Assembly (NCBI GenBank): GCA_002404155.1
Contig: DHJC01000023.1
Span: forward strand, 14,293 to 73,378
Reading direction: 5' to 3'
From: Chloroflexi bacterium UBA4730
Lineage (GTDB): Bacteria; Chloroflexota; Limnocylindria; P2-11E
Length of the DNA stretch: 59,086 bases
In this document: positions 7,525 through 17,763 of the stretch, in pieces
How positions within the stretch are numbered: the stretch's first letter is position 1
How the letters are laid out: each line of letters starts with the position of its first letter
Made by a program: the position numbers and the translations under genes
The notes under the pieces: model-generated
What the model was told of the DNA's origin: nothing
The model's input: the letters and a program-made list of their open reading frames with translations, nothing else
The model's database searches: none

Positions 7525-8667
7525 CTACTGCTTGAGCTCGCTCCGGAGCTGGCGCATGTACGCGAAGTCCGAACCCTGGGCGATGATCTGTTGCGACGTG
7601 CTCTTGACCAGCTTGGCGTCGGCGAGCCGGACCGCGAAGAACCGCAGGGTCTCCTCCGGGTCAAGCTCGCGCCAGTCGTATGAGAGGTCGCGGATCACTT
7701 CGTTCACGATGTCCTCGTCCGTCGCGGCGGGGGTCGTCGAGAAGAACCCGCCAGCGACGTACTGATGGGCCGCGCTCGGCCGATCCTTCGTCACCAGATC
7801 GGCCGCCCGCAGCACCGCGCGGGTGACGCGCTTGGTCGCGACCGGATTCCGGCGAGCCCAGTCGCGGTTGGCCACGAGCTGGCAGCAGTAGTACTGCGAC
7901 CAGGGCTTGTCCATCGTCGTGTCGAGGATGACCGTGCCCGGATTCTTCGGGTTCCGCCGGAGCTGGGGACCGTTCGCGGCGGACGCGATGAACGCCTCGG
8001 ATCGGCCGTCCACGAACGCGTCCCGCAACGCAGGGATGTCCGGACCGATCTCGATGAAGTTCACGTCGGTCCGCGGGTCCATCCCGATGTACGCGAGCAG
8101 GATCGAGAAGAATCCGTAGAACAGGTCCGACGCATTCTTGGTGTTGACTGCGATGGTCTTGCCGCGCAGGTCGCGGATGGTGGAGATGCCGGGCCTGGCG
8201 AAGAGCTGGAGGCAGCCAGGGTGCACCCCCGCGAGCGCGAGGTACGGCAAGCCCACATCGACCGCGGAGGCGATGAGGTTCCCGTAGCCGCTGCTGAAGT
8301 CGGCCAGGTCTTTGGTCAACCACTCCGTAGTGGTAGCCGGGACGCGCACGTACTGGATGTCGGTGAAGCCCTCCTCGAGGAGGAACTGTTTCGCGAGCGC
8401 CGCGGGCGGATCGCACGCGGACGGGTTCACGAACCGCACCTTGGTGATCTCGGGGGGTGGCAGGGTCGCGCCGGGCGACGGGACGCCGGTCGGTCCGCCC
8501 GGGGCCACGCAAGCCGCGATGAGGCCACCGCCGGCGAGGGCGGCCGCGGTGCCAAGGGTGCCTCGCAACAGGTCGCGCCGGGTGACGAGATCGCGGCGGT
8601 CCGGCACCGGGGCATCATGGCAGCCTCGCTGGCCGCCGACCACTCTCCGGATGTCGCTGATGGTCAC
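7525..8667 (-). CDS. Tat-exported lipoprotein, NMT1/TauA-type ABC substrate-binding protein
   Basis: 380 aa from GTG 8667. A twin-arginine signal (TRRDLLRG, residues 29-36) and lipobox LIAAC (Cys53) indicate a folded, membrane-anchored extracytoplasmic protein. The mature part has the DLRGKTIAVN and lobe structure of nitrate/sulfonate/thiamine-precursor binding proteins. GTG 8607 would give a more usual signal length and may be the true start. No permease or ATPase lies nearby, so it is an orphan binding protein. It is the last gene of a minus-strand series behind the candidate selenoprotein. The ligand is unknown. Confidence 0.75.
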   Translation of the reverse strand: MTISDIRRVVGGQRGCHDAPVPDRRDLVTRRDLLRGTLGTAAALAGGGLIAACVAPGGPTGVPSPGATLPPPEITKVRFVNPSACDPPAALAKQFLLEEGFTDIQYVRVPATTTEWLTKDLADFSSGYGNLIASAVDVGLPYLALAGVHPGCLQLFARPGISTIRDLRGKTIAVNTKNASDLFYGFFSILLAYIGMDPRTDVNFIEIGPDIPALRDAFVDGRSEAFIASAANGPQLRRNPKNPGTVILDTTMDKPWSQYYCCQLVANRDWARRNPVATKRVTRAVLRAADLVTKDRPSAAHQYVAGGFFSTTPAATDEDIVNEVIRDLSYDWRELDPEETLRFFAVRLADAKLVKSTSQQIIAQGSDFAYMRQLRSELKQ

Positions 8668-8700
8668 GACGACAGAAGCCCAGGCAGGAGCGCGGCATGG

Positions 8701-8916
8701 TCACATCGGCCACTGCTTCGGCAGTGTGGCACGCAGCGCCTTGTACTCAGGGTCGTCGTTCCAGCGCGCGCGGATGCGCTCGAGCTGTTTCCGAAGATCG
8801 GCCAGCTCCATCTCCAACGCGCTCGAGACCATGCCCATGGTCTCCTCGAAGCCGCGGCTTCAGTTACGGCGGCAGCCGTTCAGCCGTTCGAGGATGTAGC
8901 GGTCATCGCTGTCCAC
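8701..8916 (-). CDS. Candidate selenoprotein with in-frame UGA (71 aa), or two small ORFs
   Basis: GTG at 8916 has GGAGGT eight bases upstream and overlaps the previous gene's stop by 14 bases, as in translational coupling. The frame reads 18 codons to a TGA at 8862-8860, then continues in the same frame for 52 more codons to the TGA at 8701. With the UGA read as selenocysteine the product has C15-x3-U19 (GCRRN-U) and then a charged helical tail. A perfect hairpin starts 15 bases after the UGA (see 8825-8844). If not recoded, the downstream part can start at ATG 8838 (45 aa, weak GGAG site). I do not recognise a family. No selA/B/C/D genes lie in the window. Confidence 0.45.
8825..8844 (-). 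promoter_or_regulatory. SECIS-like hairpin downstream of in-frame UGA
   Basis: On the minus strand GAGACCAT, loop GGGC, ATGGTCTC forms a perfect 8-bp stem. The stem begins 16 bases and the loop 24 bases after the UGA at 8862-8860. Bacterial SECIS elements lie just downstream of the Sec codon and carry G in the first positions of a small apical loop; both hold here. CGCG segments on either side could add a lower stem. The function is inferred. Confidence 0.45.
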
Positions 8917-9292
8917 TGAACCCGACCTCCTGCACGTCGATCCGTTCCGTCGTCGGATGCGGCACGCCATCGGCATCGACGCGGATCCGCATCCGGGCCA
9001 GTATCCGCCAGGCCCCACGTTCCGCCTCGGCGGTGAGGATGAGGAACGTGTTCTCGATCTCCTGACCCGCAGGCTCGGCGCAGGCGATCTCGAGCTGCGT
9101 GTCGAACGACCCGCCCGGAGGAAGAGCGACGTCGATCAAGCGGTCCGGCGAGCGGAACTTGCCGTGCGGTGCGGCGACCTGCGTGAGATGCAACGCGTCA
9201 CCCTCATTCGTGATCCGCCAGCGGACCTTCCACCTGCCCGGAGCCGCGCGGGTCACGGCGATCGACGCGACCGCGACGCGCGGCGCGGTCAT
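8903..9292 (-). CDS. Hypothetical protein, Ig-like/beta-sandwich (129 aa)
   Basis: 129 aa from ATG 9292, five bases after the thiolase stop. The sequence alternates short hydrophobic strands (RWKVRWRITNEGDAL, LEIACAEPAG, NTFLILTAEAE) with no signal peptide or membrane segment, suggesting a small beta-sandwich. I do not recognise a family. It overlaps the candidate selenoprotein by 14 bases, so the two are probably made together. Confidence 0.6.
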   Translation of the reverse strand: MTAPRVAVASIAVTRAAPGRWKVRWRITNEGDALHLTQVAAPHGKFRSPDRLIDVALPPGGSFDTQLEIACAEPAGQEIENTFLILTAEAERGAWRILARMRIRVDADGVPHPTTERIDVQEVGFSGQR

Positions 9293-9297
9293 CGCCG

Positions 9298-10472
<1,175 letters not shown>

Positions 10473-10476
<4 letters not shown>

Positions 10477-11336
10477 GTCTTCATTGTCCCACTCGAGAGG
10501 CGGACCGCCCGGACGATGGCCTTCTCGACCGCTTCCGCCGCCGCCATCTGCACCTCGACCGGGTCCGCCTCCTGCTCGCCGTGCGCGAGGGCGAAGATCG
10601 TGTCCCCATCGAAGTCCGTGTGCGCAGGACGGATCGCGCGCCCGAGCCCATCGTGCGCGGTCATCGCGACGCGGCGGACGGCTTCGCGTCCGAGCTTCGC
10701 GTCGGTGAGGACTGCACCGATCGTCGTATTCCCGGGCTGCGGCGGCTGCGCCGCCGGCGCCGAGCGCGCAGCCCACTCGTTCCGCTCGCCGTCCCAGATG
10801 TCCCCAAGCGCGTTGACGACCATGATGGCCGTCACCGTTGCCGCGCCTGCGCGGGCCGAGGCGATGCCGAGGCCGCCCGGTGCCCGGCCGCCTTGCATCT
10901 TCGCAGTCGTCCCGCCGGTTCCGGCGCCGACGAGCCCTTCCGCCGGAGCGGCCGTCGCCATCTGGCATGCGGCGTAGCCCGCGGCGGCGTCGGGGCGGAC
11001 CCGTCCGTCGCCGGTCGCCAGGTCGAAGATCACCGCACCGGCCACGTGCGGGACGCGCCAGTCGCGGACCGCGACGCCCACGCCGCCCTCCTCGAGGAAC
11101 CGCATCACCCCGCCGTACGCGGCGAGCCCGAATGCGCTTCCACCGGTGAGCAGCACGGCGTGGAGGATCCCCGTCGCCGAGGCCGGACCGATGATGTCGG
11201 TCTGGATCGTGGCCGGAGCGCCGCCGCCCATGTGCACGCCCGCCGTTGCCGCTCCGTCGCAGAGAATGACCGTGCAGCCGGTCAGCGCGACCGGGTCGGT
11301 CCAGTGGCCGGCGGTGAAGCCCGCGGGCAACGTCAC
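10473..11336 (-). CDS. P1 family peptidase (DmpA/NylC-like Ntn-hydrolase)
   Basis: 287 aa from GTG 11336. P1 peptidases are self-cleaving Ntn-type aminopeptidases/amidases; the cleavage motif here is PGNTTIGAVLTDA, with cleavage expected between Asn and Thr, as in the nylon oligomer hydrolase NylC. Glycine-rich GGSAFGLAAYGG and GAGTGGTTAK are family signatures. It is divergent from a gamma-glutamyltransferase with only 27 bases between starts, and ATGA-coupled to the thiolase. The peptide or amide substrate is unknown. Confidence 0.85.
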
Positions 11337-11363
11337 GTGGGCGAGTCTGCCACCATCCTGTCG

Positions 11364-13031
11364 ATGGCGACGCGCAGCGAATGGAACATCCAGAAGAGCG
11401 AGGCCGTCTCGACCGGCGCGATGATCACCGCAGAGCACCCCCTCGCGGCCGAAGCCGGGGCCCGGATCCTCCGGGACGGCGGGAACGCCGTCGATGCCGC
11501 AGTCGCGGCGGCGTTCGCGATGGGCGTCGTCGAGCCGACGACGAGCGGGCTCGGCGGGGTCGCCTGGTGCGTGATCCGCGAGCCGGACGGCACGATCACG
11601 ACGATCGATGGCGCGGGCGCGGCGCCCGTACGCGCCACGCCCGACATGTACGAGCTGCAGTCGAGGGGTGCGGCGGGCATGTACGGCTGGCCCGCGACGA
11701 AGGGCGACGTGCAGAACGTCGGGTACCGATCGGTGGGCCGGATGGGCGCGGTCGGCTGTCTCTGTCACGCGCTCGAGCGCTACGGGAGGATGGACCGCCC
11801 GAGCGTGATGCGCGACGCGATCGCGCTCGCAGCGGATGGCTGGGAAACCGACTGGAACCTCTCGCTGTCGCTCGCGCTCTACTACGACCGGCTCGCGCCG
11901 GTCGACGCGTCGCGCGCGATCTTCTTCCGCCCGAGCGGCGCGCCGCTGCGCGCGGCGACCGGATTCGAGGCCGGCGATCGGCTCGTGCAGCGCGACCTCG
12001 CGGCGAGCCTGCGTGCGATCGCCGCGGATGGCCCCGAGGTCCTTTATCGCGGCGAGCTCGGGCGGCGGATCGTCGCCGACGTCCAGGCGCACGGTGGCCT
12101 GTTGAGCCAGGGCGACTTCGAGCTGTTCGAGGTCCGCGAGCGCCCCCCGCTCGCGGTCGAGTACCGCGGTCTCCAGCTGCGCACGCTGCCCGGCGCGTCG
12201 GGTGCGATCACGACCGTCGAGATGCTGCGGATCCTCGAGGGGTTCGAGCTCGGCAAGACCGAGGCGCTATCCCCGATGGCGCTCCATCTGATTGCCGAGG
12301 CGCAGCGCCGCGCGTTCGCCGATCGGTTCACGTATCTCGCGGACGAGGCGGTCGTCGGATCCGCGATCTACGAGCGGCTCGCCTCCGCCGAGCATGCGGC
12401 CGCGGCCCGAGCCACGATCGATCCCGGCCGCGCGACGCCGCAGGCGGCCGCGACGCCGGTGCCACCGTCGAGCGACTGCACGACGCACGTCAACGTCATC
12501 GATCGCGAGGGCCGGATGTGCTCGCTCACGACGACGCTGGGCGGCGCGTTCGGGTCGGGGGTCGTCGCTGCCGGCACCGGGATCATGCTCGCCAACGTGA
12601 TGACCTGGTTCGACCCACGGCCGGGGCGGTCGAACTCCATCGCCGGTGGCAAGCGCATCCTCTCCGCGATCGCGCCGATGCTGCTGCTCCGGGGGAGCAC
12701 GCCGTTCGTCTGCACCGGCGCGCCGGGCGGCCGCCGGATCATGAGCGCGATGCTTCACGTGGTGACGAACCTCGTCGACTGGGCCCAGCCGCCGCAACAG
12801 GCCGTGAACGGAGCGCGCTCACACTGCGAGGGAGCGCCGCTTCTCATCGACACGCGCGTCCCGCAGCCGACGCGCGATGCGCTGGCCGCGATGGGGCACA
12901 CCGTGAGCCCGAAGCTCGAGACGTTCGCCTCGTCGCATTTCGCACGGCCGAGCGCGATCGTCGTCCGCGGATCCGAGAAGCGCGCCGGCGTCGGCGCGCT
13001 GAAGAGCTCGACCGCGATCGGGGTCGACTAA
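11364..13031 (+). CDS. Gamma-glutamyltransferase family protein
   Basis: 555-aa Ntn-hydrolase precursor. N-terminal MITAEHPLAAEAGARILRDG and GGNAVDAAVAAAFAMGVVEP are typical; the nucleophile threonine that becomes the N-terminus of the small subunit is in SSDCTTHVNVID, followed by TTTLGGAFGSGV. No clear signal peptide is seen, so it may be cytoplasmic, unlike classical periplasmic GGT. Possible activities are glutathione hydrolysis or acylase-type cleavage. Neighbouring P1 and M20 peptidases suggest peptide or amide salvage. Confidence 0.88.
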   Translation: MATRSEWNIQKSEAVSTGAMITAEHPLAAEAGARILRDGGNAVDAAVAAAFAMGVVEPTTSGLGGVAWCVIREPDGTITTIDGAGAAPVRATPDMYELQSRGAAGMYGWPATKGDVQNVGYRSVGRMGAVGCLCHALERYGRMDRPSVMRDAIALAADGWETDWNLSLSLALYYDRLAPVDASRAIFFRPSGAPLRAATGFEAGDRLVQRDLAASLRAIAADGPEVLYRGELGRRIVADVQAHGGLLSQGDFELFEVRERPPLAVEYRGLQLRTLPGASGAITTVEMLRILEGFELGKTEALSPMALHLIAEAQRRAFADRFTYLADEAVVGSAIYERLASAEHAAAARATIDPGRATPQAAATPVPPSSDCTTHVNVIDREGRMCSLTTTLGGAFGSGVVAAGTGIMLANVMTWFDPRPGRSNSIAGGKRILSAIAPMLLLRGSTPFVCTGAPGGRRIMSAMLHVVTNLVDWAQPPQQAVNGARSHCEGAPLLIDTRVPQPTRDALAAMGHTVSPKLETFASSHFARPSAIVVRGSEKRAGVGALKSSTAIGVD

Positions 13032-14291
13032 CTAGCCGAGCAGCGCGAGCGCAGCCAGGGCCATGACCTGCGTCGCGTTCGCGAGGTCCTCGAGGTCGAC
13101 GTACTCGTCCGGCCGGTGCGCCGTTTCAAGCCGACCGGGACCGTATGCGACGCAGTCGGCGACTCCGCCACGGCGCACGACATGCTTCTGGTCGTACGTG
13201 CCCGGGCTCGCGATGATCGCCGCCGGGCGCCCGAGGACCGCCTGTATCGCGGACCGCAGCGCCTGGGCCACCGGCCCGTCCGCCGGCGTCGCCGTCGGCT
13301 CGACGAGCATGAGCTCGCGCACCGACCACCGGATGTCCCCGTCGTCCGCGGCCTCCTGCGCGACGATTGCGTCGAATTCGCGGCGCACGTCGCCGCTCGA
13401 CTCCTCGGCGATGAATCGGCGGTCGAAGATCGCGACGCACAGATCGGGGACCATCGGCGTCTGCTCGACGTCGATCGGCTGACCGGCGTGCAGCGCGTTC
13501 AGGCTGATGGACGCGTGGCGCGCGGCGGGCGGCTCGACGGGCATCGCGGTGATGCGCGCCTCGAGCTTCGGCCCGAGCTCATGCTCGATACGCGTGACGA
13601 GCCGGGCCATCGCCTGCGCCGCGTTGCGGCCGAGATCGGGCATGCTGCCGTGCGCGGTCACGCCGCGCGCGGTGACCTCCGCCCAGTACACGCCACGGTG
13701 GCCGATGCACACGCGGTCGACGTCGAGAGGCTCGGTGATGATGACGTGGTCGGTGCGACCCGCGGAGATGAACCCCTGGTCGCAGAGCTCCGCGACGCCG
13801 GCGAAGCCGCCGCTCTCTTCATCCACTGTCGCACTCTGTTCGACGCAGCCGCGAAGGGCGAGCCCGGCGCGCCGGATCGCTTCGATCGCGTAGATCGAGG
13901 CCGCGATGCCGGCTTTTTGGTCCCCGGTGCCGCGACCCCATAGTCGGCCGTCCGCGATCTCGCCGCCGAATGGCGTGTGGGTCCATGCCGCGAGATCGCC
14001 GGCCGGGACGACGTCGAAGTGTCCGTTGAAGTGGAGCGTCGGCCGCGCCACCTGTCCCTGCAGCCGCCCGAAGACGTTCACCCGCGGCGGACCGTCGCGC
14101 GGCGCGCGTGGGCGCACGTACTGGACCGCGTAGCCGAACGCCGTCAGGCGGTCCCCGATGAGCCGGGCGCAGTCCTCGTAGCGATCGCCCGGCGGGTTCA
14201 CCGTGGGGATCCGCACCAGCTCGGCGAGGAATGCGGCGCACTCGTCGCGCTGCGTGTCGACGGCCGCGCGGATCCGGTCCGCGTCGCTCAC
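13032..14291 (-). CDS. M20 family metallopeptidase (ArgE/DapE-like)
   Basis: 419 aa from GTG 14291, GTGA-overlapping the EcfT stop. Metal-site motifs are complete: HFNGHFDVVP, GRGTGDQKAG, VDEESGG (catalytic Glu), TEPLD and the late TAHRPDEYV. Family members deacylate N-acyl amino acids or cleave dipeptides using two zinc ions. Being last in the ECF transporter operon, it may process an imported amide-linked compound; that is inference. Confidence 0.85.
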   Translation of the reverse strand: MSDADRIRAAVDTQRDECAAFLAELVRIPTVNPPGDRYEDCARLIGDRLTAFGYAVQYVRPRAPRDGPPRVNVFGRLQGQVARPTLHFNGHFDVVPAGDLAAWTHTPFGGEIADGRLWGRGTGDQKAGIAASIYAIEAIRRAGLALRGCVEQSATVDEESGGFAGVAELCDQGFISAGRTDHVIITEPLDVDRVCIGHRGVYWAEVTARGVTAHGSMPDLGRNAAQAMARLVTRIEHELGPKLEARITAMPVEPPAARHASISLNALHAGQPIDVEQTPMVPDLCVAIFDRRFIAEESSGDVRREFDAIVAQEAADDGDIRWSVRELMLVEPTATPADGPVAQALRSAIQAVLGRPAAIIASPGTYDQKHVVRRGGVADCVAYGPGRLETAHRPDEYVDLEDLANATQVMALAALALLG

Positions 14292-15154
14292 AGCGGGAAC
14301 GGCGTGCGCGATAGGGCGATCGTGAAGACGAGGGAGACGGCTAGGGCGATCCACTCGAGCGAGGTGAAGCGGTCGAGGGCGACCGCGCTTCGGCCCGCGC
14401 CGCCGACATAGCAACGCGACTCCATCGCGACGATGAGGTCCTCGGCCCGCCGGAACGCCGACACGAACAGGGGCACCGTGACCGGCACGAGCTGCCGCGT
14501 CCGCTGGATGAATTGGAGCCGGCCGGGCCGCCCGAAGTCCGCGCCCCGCGAGGCCTGCGCCTTCATCAGCCGCTCGAGCTCCTCGGCGACCGTCGGCATG
14601 AACCGGTAGGCGATCGCGATGATCATCGCGATCTCGTGCCCCGGGACCTTGAGCCGCCGGAACGGCGCGAGCAGGCCTTCGATCGCCTTCGACAGCGCGG
14701 TGATCGGCGTGGTGAGCGTCAGCAGGCTGCCCAGCAGGATGAGGTCGAAGATCCGGAAGACGCCCTGCACCGTCTGGCGCATCGAGTTGTCCGTCACGGT
14801 GAACGCGAACTGCCACGGTCCGAGCGAGACGGGCGTGCGGAAGAGCACGGCGGAGCCGGTCGGATCGTAGTTCCCGAGGAACAGGAAGTTGAAGATCGTG
14901 TAGACGACGAGGATCGGCAGGATCGGACGGATGCCGCTGATGAGGTAGCCGATCGGGAGGCCGCTGAGCCGCACGAGCGCGAGGACCGCGGCGAACGCGA
15001 TCGCGTTGCCGATGTACGACGGCGTGGTGATGACCGCGGCGATGATGATCATGAACGCGAGGATCTTCGCCCGCGCGTCCATGCGGTGGATGAACGACGT
15101 CCCGGGGACGTACTGCCCGACGGTTACGCTGCGGGAGAACTCGAACTCGTCCAC
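14288..15154 (-). CDS. ecfT: ECF transporter transmembrane component EcfT
   Basis: 288-aa membrane protein with several hydrophobic helices and the two EcfT coupling signatures, KAQASRGADF and AMESRCYVG, that contact the EcfA ATPases. It transmits ATP hydrolysis to tilting of the S component in the membrane. It overlaps ecfA2 by 31 bases. Confidence 0.92.
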   Translation of the reverse strand: MDEFEFSRSVTVGQYVPGTSFIHRMDARAKILAFMIIIAAVITTPSYIGNAIAFAAVLALVRLSGLPIGYLISGIRPILPILVVYTIFNFLFLGNYDPTGSAVLFRTPVSLGPWQFAFTVTDNSMRQTVQGVFRIFDLILLGSLLTLTTPITALSKAIEGLLAPFRRLKVPGHEIAMIIAIAYRFMPTVAEELERLMKAQASRGADFGRPGRLQFIQRTRQLVPVTVPLFVSAFRRAEDLIVAMESRCYVGGAGRSAVALDRFTSLEWIALAVSLVFTIALSRTPFPL

Positions 15155-15996
15155 ATCATCGCCTCCACGGCGTCGTCGATCGTGAGCACGTCGCCTCGCA
15201 AGGCCACGCCGCGCTCGCGCAGCGCGCCGGCCAGCTCGGTCGCGGCCGGCACGCCGAGCCCCAGCTCGCGCAGGCGGCGCTCCTCGCGGAAGATCTCGCG
15301 CACCGGACCGGACATCACGGTCTTGCCGTCCGCGAGCACGTCCACACGGGTCACGAGCTCCGCGACCTCGTCCATGTTGTGCGATACGAAGACGAGCGCG
15401 GTCCCGCGCTCGTCATGCAGCGCGCGGAGCACGTTGAGGAGATCCCGCCGCGCGCGGGGGTCCAGGCCGGCGGTCGGCTCATCGAGCACAAGGACCTCGG
15501 GCTCGAGCGCGAGCACGCCGGCGAGCGCGACCTTGCGCATCTCGCCGCCGGACAGGCCGAACGTGTAGCGATCTTTGAATGTGTCGAACGGCAGGCCCAC
15601 GGCGGCCATTGCCCCCTGCACGCGCCGCCGGACCTCGGCGTGATCGCAGCCGAGCTTCCGCGGGCCGAACGCGATGTCATCGGCGACGGTCGGATCGAAG
15701 AGCTGTTGTTCGGGGAACTGGAACACGAGGCCGATCCGGCGGCGCAGCGGGCGCGGATCGACGTGCTTGTCGCCGAGGTCGCTCCCGAAGACGCGCACCG
15801 ATCCGCGGTGCGGACGGAGCAGGCCGTTGAAATGCTGCACGAGCGTCGACTTGCCGGATCCGGTGTGGCCCATGATCCCGACCACCTCGCCCGCGGCAAG
15901 CGTGAACGACGCGCCTTGGAGGGCGACTGATTCGAGGGGCGTCCCGCGGAGGTACCAGTGCCAAAGGTCGCGGACCTCGATGATGGGCTCGGTCAT
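15124..15996 (-). CDS. ecfA2: ECF transporter ATPase EcfA2
   Basis: 290-aa ABC ATPase: Walker A GHTGSGKST, Q-loop FQFPEQQLF, signature LSGGEMRK, Walker B LVLDEPTAGLD and switch SHNMDE. The pair EcfA1/EcfA2 powers vitamin uptake. The start ATG shares one base with the ecfA1 stop (TGATG). Confidence 0.93.
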   Translation of the reverse strand: MTEPIIEVRDLWHWYLRGTPLESVALQGASFTLAAGEVVGIMGHTGSGKSTLVQHFNGLLRPHRGSVRVFGSDLGDKHVDPRPLRRRIGLVFQFPEQQLFDPTVADDIAFGPRKLGCDHAEVRRRVQGAMAAVGLPFDTFKDRYTFGLSGGEMRKVALAGVLALEPEVLVLDEPTAGLDPRARRDLLNVLRALHDERGTALVFVSHNMDEVAELVTRVDVLADGKTVMSGPVREIFREERRLRELGLGVPAATELAGALRERGVALRGDVLTIDDAVEAMMWTSSSSPAA

Positions 15997-16853
15997 CACG
16001 CCGCCGCCCGCGGCAGGCGGACGTAGGCGTCGGCGAGCTCGGCGACGGTGAGCGGCACGAGCCCGACGTCCACCCCCCGCGCGCGCAGGCGGGCCGCGAT
16101 CTCGGTGACCTGCGGCACGTCGAGCTCGAGCTCGCGCAGGCGCTCGGGCTGCGCGAACAGGTCCCGGGGCTGCGCTTCGAGTGCGACGCGGCCCTCGGCC
16201 AGCACGACGACACGGTCCGCCAGCACCACCTCGCCCATGAAGTGGGTGATCGCCACGATCGTCACGCCGTCGCGGTGCAGCGCCTGCGCCGCCTGCAGGA
16301 CCTCGGTGCGCCCCGACGGGTCGAGCATCGCGGTCGATTCGTCGAGCACGAGCACGGCCGGCCGCATCGCGAGGACACCGGCGATCGCGACGCGCTGCTT
16401 CTGCCCGCCGGACAGCTGATGCGGCGCGCGCTGCCGTAGATCCTCGATCTCGAGCCGGCGCATCGCGTCGGCGACCCGCTCGATGATCTCGGCCCGTGGC
16501 AGGCCGAGGTTCTCGGGGCCGAACGCGACGTCCTCCTCGACGATCGTCGCGACGATCTGGTTGTCCGGATCCTGGAAGACCATCCCGACGATCTGGCGGA
16601 TCCGCTTGCGCTGCTCGTCGTCTGCCGTCGAGAGGCCGTCCACCGTGACGCTGCCCCGGCCCGGGATGATGAGCCCGTTGAACAGCTTCGCGAGCGTGCT
16701 CTTCCCCGAGCCGTTGTGGCCGATGATTGTCAGCCACTCGCCCCGACGGACCTCGAGCGACACATCTGTCAGGGCCTGGACCTTGCCGCCCGGGACGGGG
16801 TAGGCGACCGAGACCGACTCGACGCGGATGAGCGCGTCGGCCGCGCCCGTCAC
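15996..16853 (-). CDS. ecfA1: ECF transporter ATPase EcfA1
   Basis: 285 aa from GTG 16853 (GTGA overlap with the SDR stop). It carries Walker A GHNGSGKST, FQDPDNQIV, signature LSGGQKQRV, Walker B LVLDESTAMLDP and THFMGE, the typical EcfA1 variant. Partner of EcfA2 and EcfT in an energy-coupling module. Confidence 0.93.
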   Translation of the reverse strand: MTGAADALIRVESVSVAYPVPGGKVQALTDVSLEVRRGEWLTIIGHNGSGKSTLAKLFNGLIIPGRGSVTVDGLSTADDEQRKRIRQIVGMVFQDPDNQIVATIVEEDVAFGPENLGLPRAEIIERVADAMRRLEIEDLRQRAPHQLSGGQKQRVAIAGVLAMRPAVLVLDESTAMLDPSGRTEVLQAAQALHRDGVTIVAITHFMGEVVLADRVVVLAEGRVALEAQPRDLFAQPERLRELELDVPQVTEIAARLRARGVDVGLVPLTVAELADAYVRLPRAAA

Positions 16854-17632
16854 AGCGGCGGCTGGAACCGCCCGTCCGCGGCGGTCCACCCTCCGTCGAC
16901 GAACATGCACGCGCCGGTGACGTACGAGCTCGCATCCGACGCGAGGTACACGACCATTCCGGCGAGCTCCTCGGGCTTGGCCCAGCGGCCGAGGATGCTC
17001 TTGCGCGCGTAGCCCTCGTACCAGTCGGCGTTCTGCTTGATCGGCGCAGTGAGCGGCGTATCGACCACACCGGGCGCGATCGCGTTCGCGCGAACGCCCC
17101 GCGGTCCCATCTCGGCCGCGAACGCGCGCAGCAGCTGGACGATCCCGGCCTTCGTCGCCGCGTACACGCCCTGGCCGGGCTCGACCGTCACGGACCGGAT
17201 GCTCGAGAACGCGATGATGCTGCCCTTGCCGCGCTCGGCCATCGACTCGCCCGCGGCACGGATGAGGCGGAACGTCCCCTTGAGGTTCACGTCGATGACC
17301 CGGTCGAACTCGTCGTCGGTGATCTTCAGGATCGGCTTGCGGACGTTGATACCCGGCGTGCTCACCAGCACGTCGATCGCGCGATCGCGGGCGAACGCCG
17401 CGGTCACGGTCTTCGTGTCTCGGACGTCGATGTGGACGGCGTCGGCCTTCCCGCCGGCGGCCGCGATGGCTGCCGCGGTCCGCTCCGCCGCGGCGGCGTC
17501 GAGGTCGGCGCACGTGACGTGGGCCCCGAAGGCCGCGAGGGCCTCGGCGCTCGTCTTGCCGATCCCGCTGCCGGCGCCCACGACGATCGCGCGGCGTCCA
17601 TCGAGGCGGAACAGGGCGGGGTAGTCGAACAC
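16850..17632 (-). CDS. SDR family oxidoreductase inside ECF operon
   Basis: 260-aa classical SDR from GTG 17632: VVGAGSGIG loop, STPGIN in place of NNAG, SFSSIRS, YAATK and MFVDGGW. It sits between the S component/microprotein and ecfA1, with a GTGA overlap to the ATPase, so it is co-transcribed with the transporter. A dehydrogenase acting on the imported compound or a precursor is a possible role; the substrate is unknown. Confidence 0.85.
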   Translation of the reverse strand: MFDYPALFRLDGRRAIVVGAGSGIGKTSAEALAAFGAHVTCADLDAAAAERTAAAIAAAGGKADAVHIDVRDTKTVTAAFARDRAIDVLVSTPGINVRKPILKITDDEFDRVIDVNLKGTFRLIRAAGESMAERGKGSIIAFSSIRSVTVEPGQGVYAATKAGIVQLLRAFAAEMGPRGVRANAIAPGVVDTPLTAPIKQNADWYEGYARKSILGRWAKPEELAGMVVYLASDASSYVTGACMFVDGGWTAADGRFQPPL

Positions 17633-17731
17633 TTAGGGAGTCCCCCTCAGGAAAAAGCCATAGCTGGCGAACACGACGATGCCCAAGATGATGAAGCCCA
17701 GGAGCCGAACGGCGGCCCGGCGGAGATCCAC
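17633..17731 (-). CDS. Single-helix membrane microprotein (32 aa)
   Basis: GTG 17731 with GGAG six bases upstream, ending at TAA 17633, one base before the SDR start. The product has a basic N-terminus (VDLRRAAVR), one hydrophobic helix (LLGFIILGIVVFASYGFFL) and a short RGTP tail. It lies between the S component and the rest of the ECF operon. Its start codon sits in the loop of a perfect hairpin. The function is unknown; a small accessory subunit is conceivable. Confidence 0.5.
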   Translation of the reverse strand: MDLRRAAVRLLGFIILGIVVFASYGFFLRGTP

Positions 17732-17743
17732 GCGATCTCCGCC
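17719..17743 (-). repeat. Perfect inverted repeat around the microprotein start
   Basis: GGCGGAGATC, loop GCGTG, GATCTCCGCC on the minus strand: 10-bp stem, 5-base loop. The loop contains the GTG start and the 5' arm contains its GGAG ribosome site, so folding would block translation. There is no U-tract, so it is not an intrinsic terminator. Confidence 0.7.
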
Positions 17744-17763
17744 GGGTCCGAGGTCAGTTGCGA

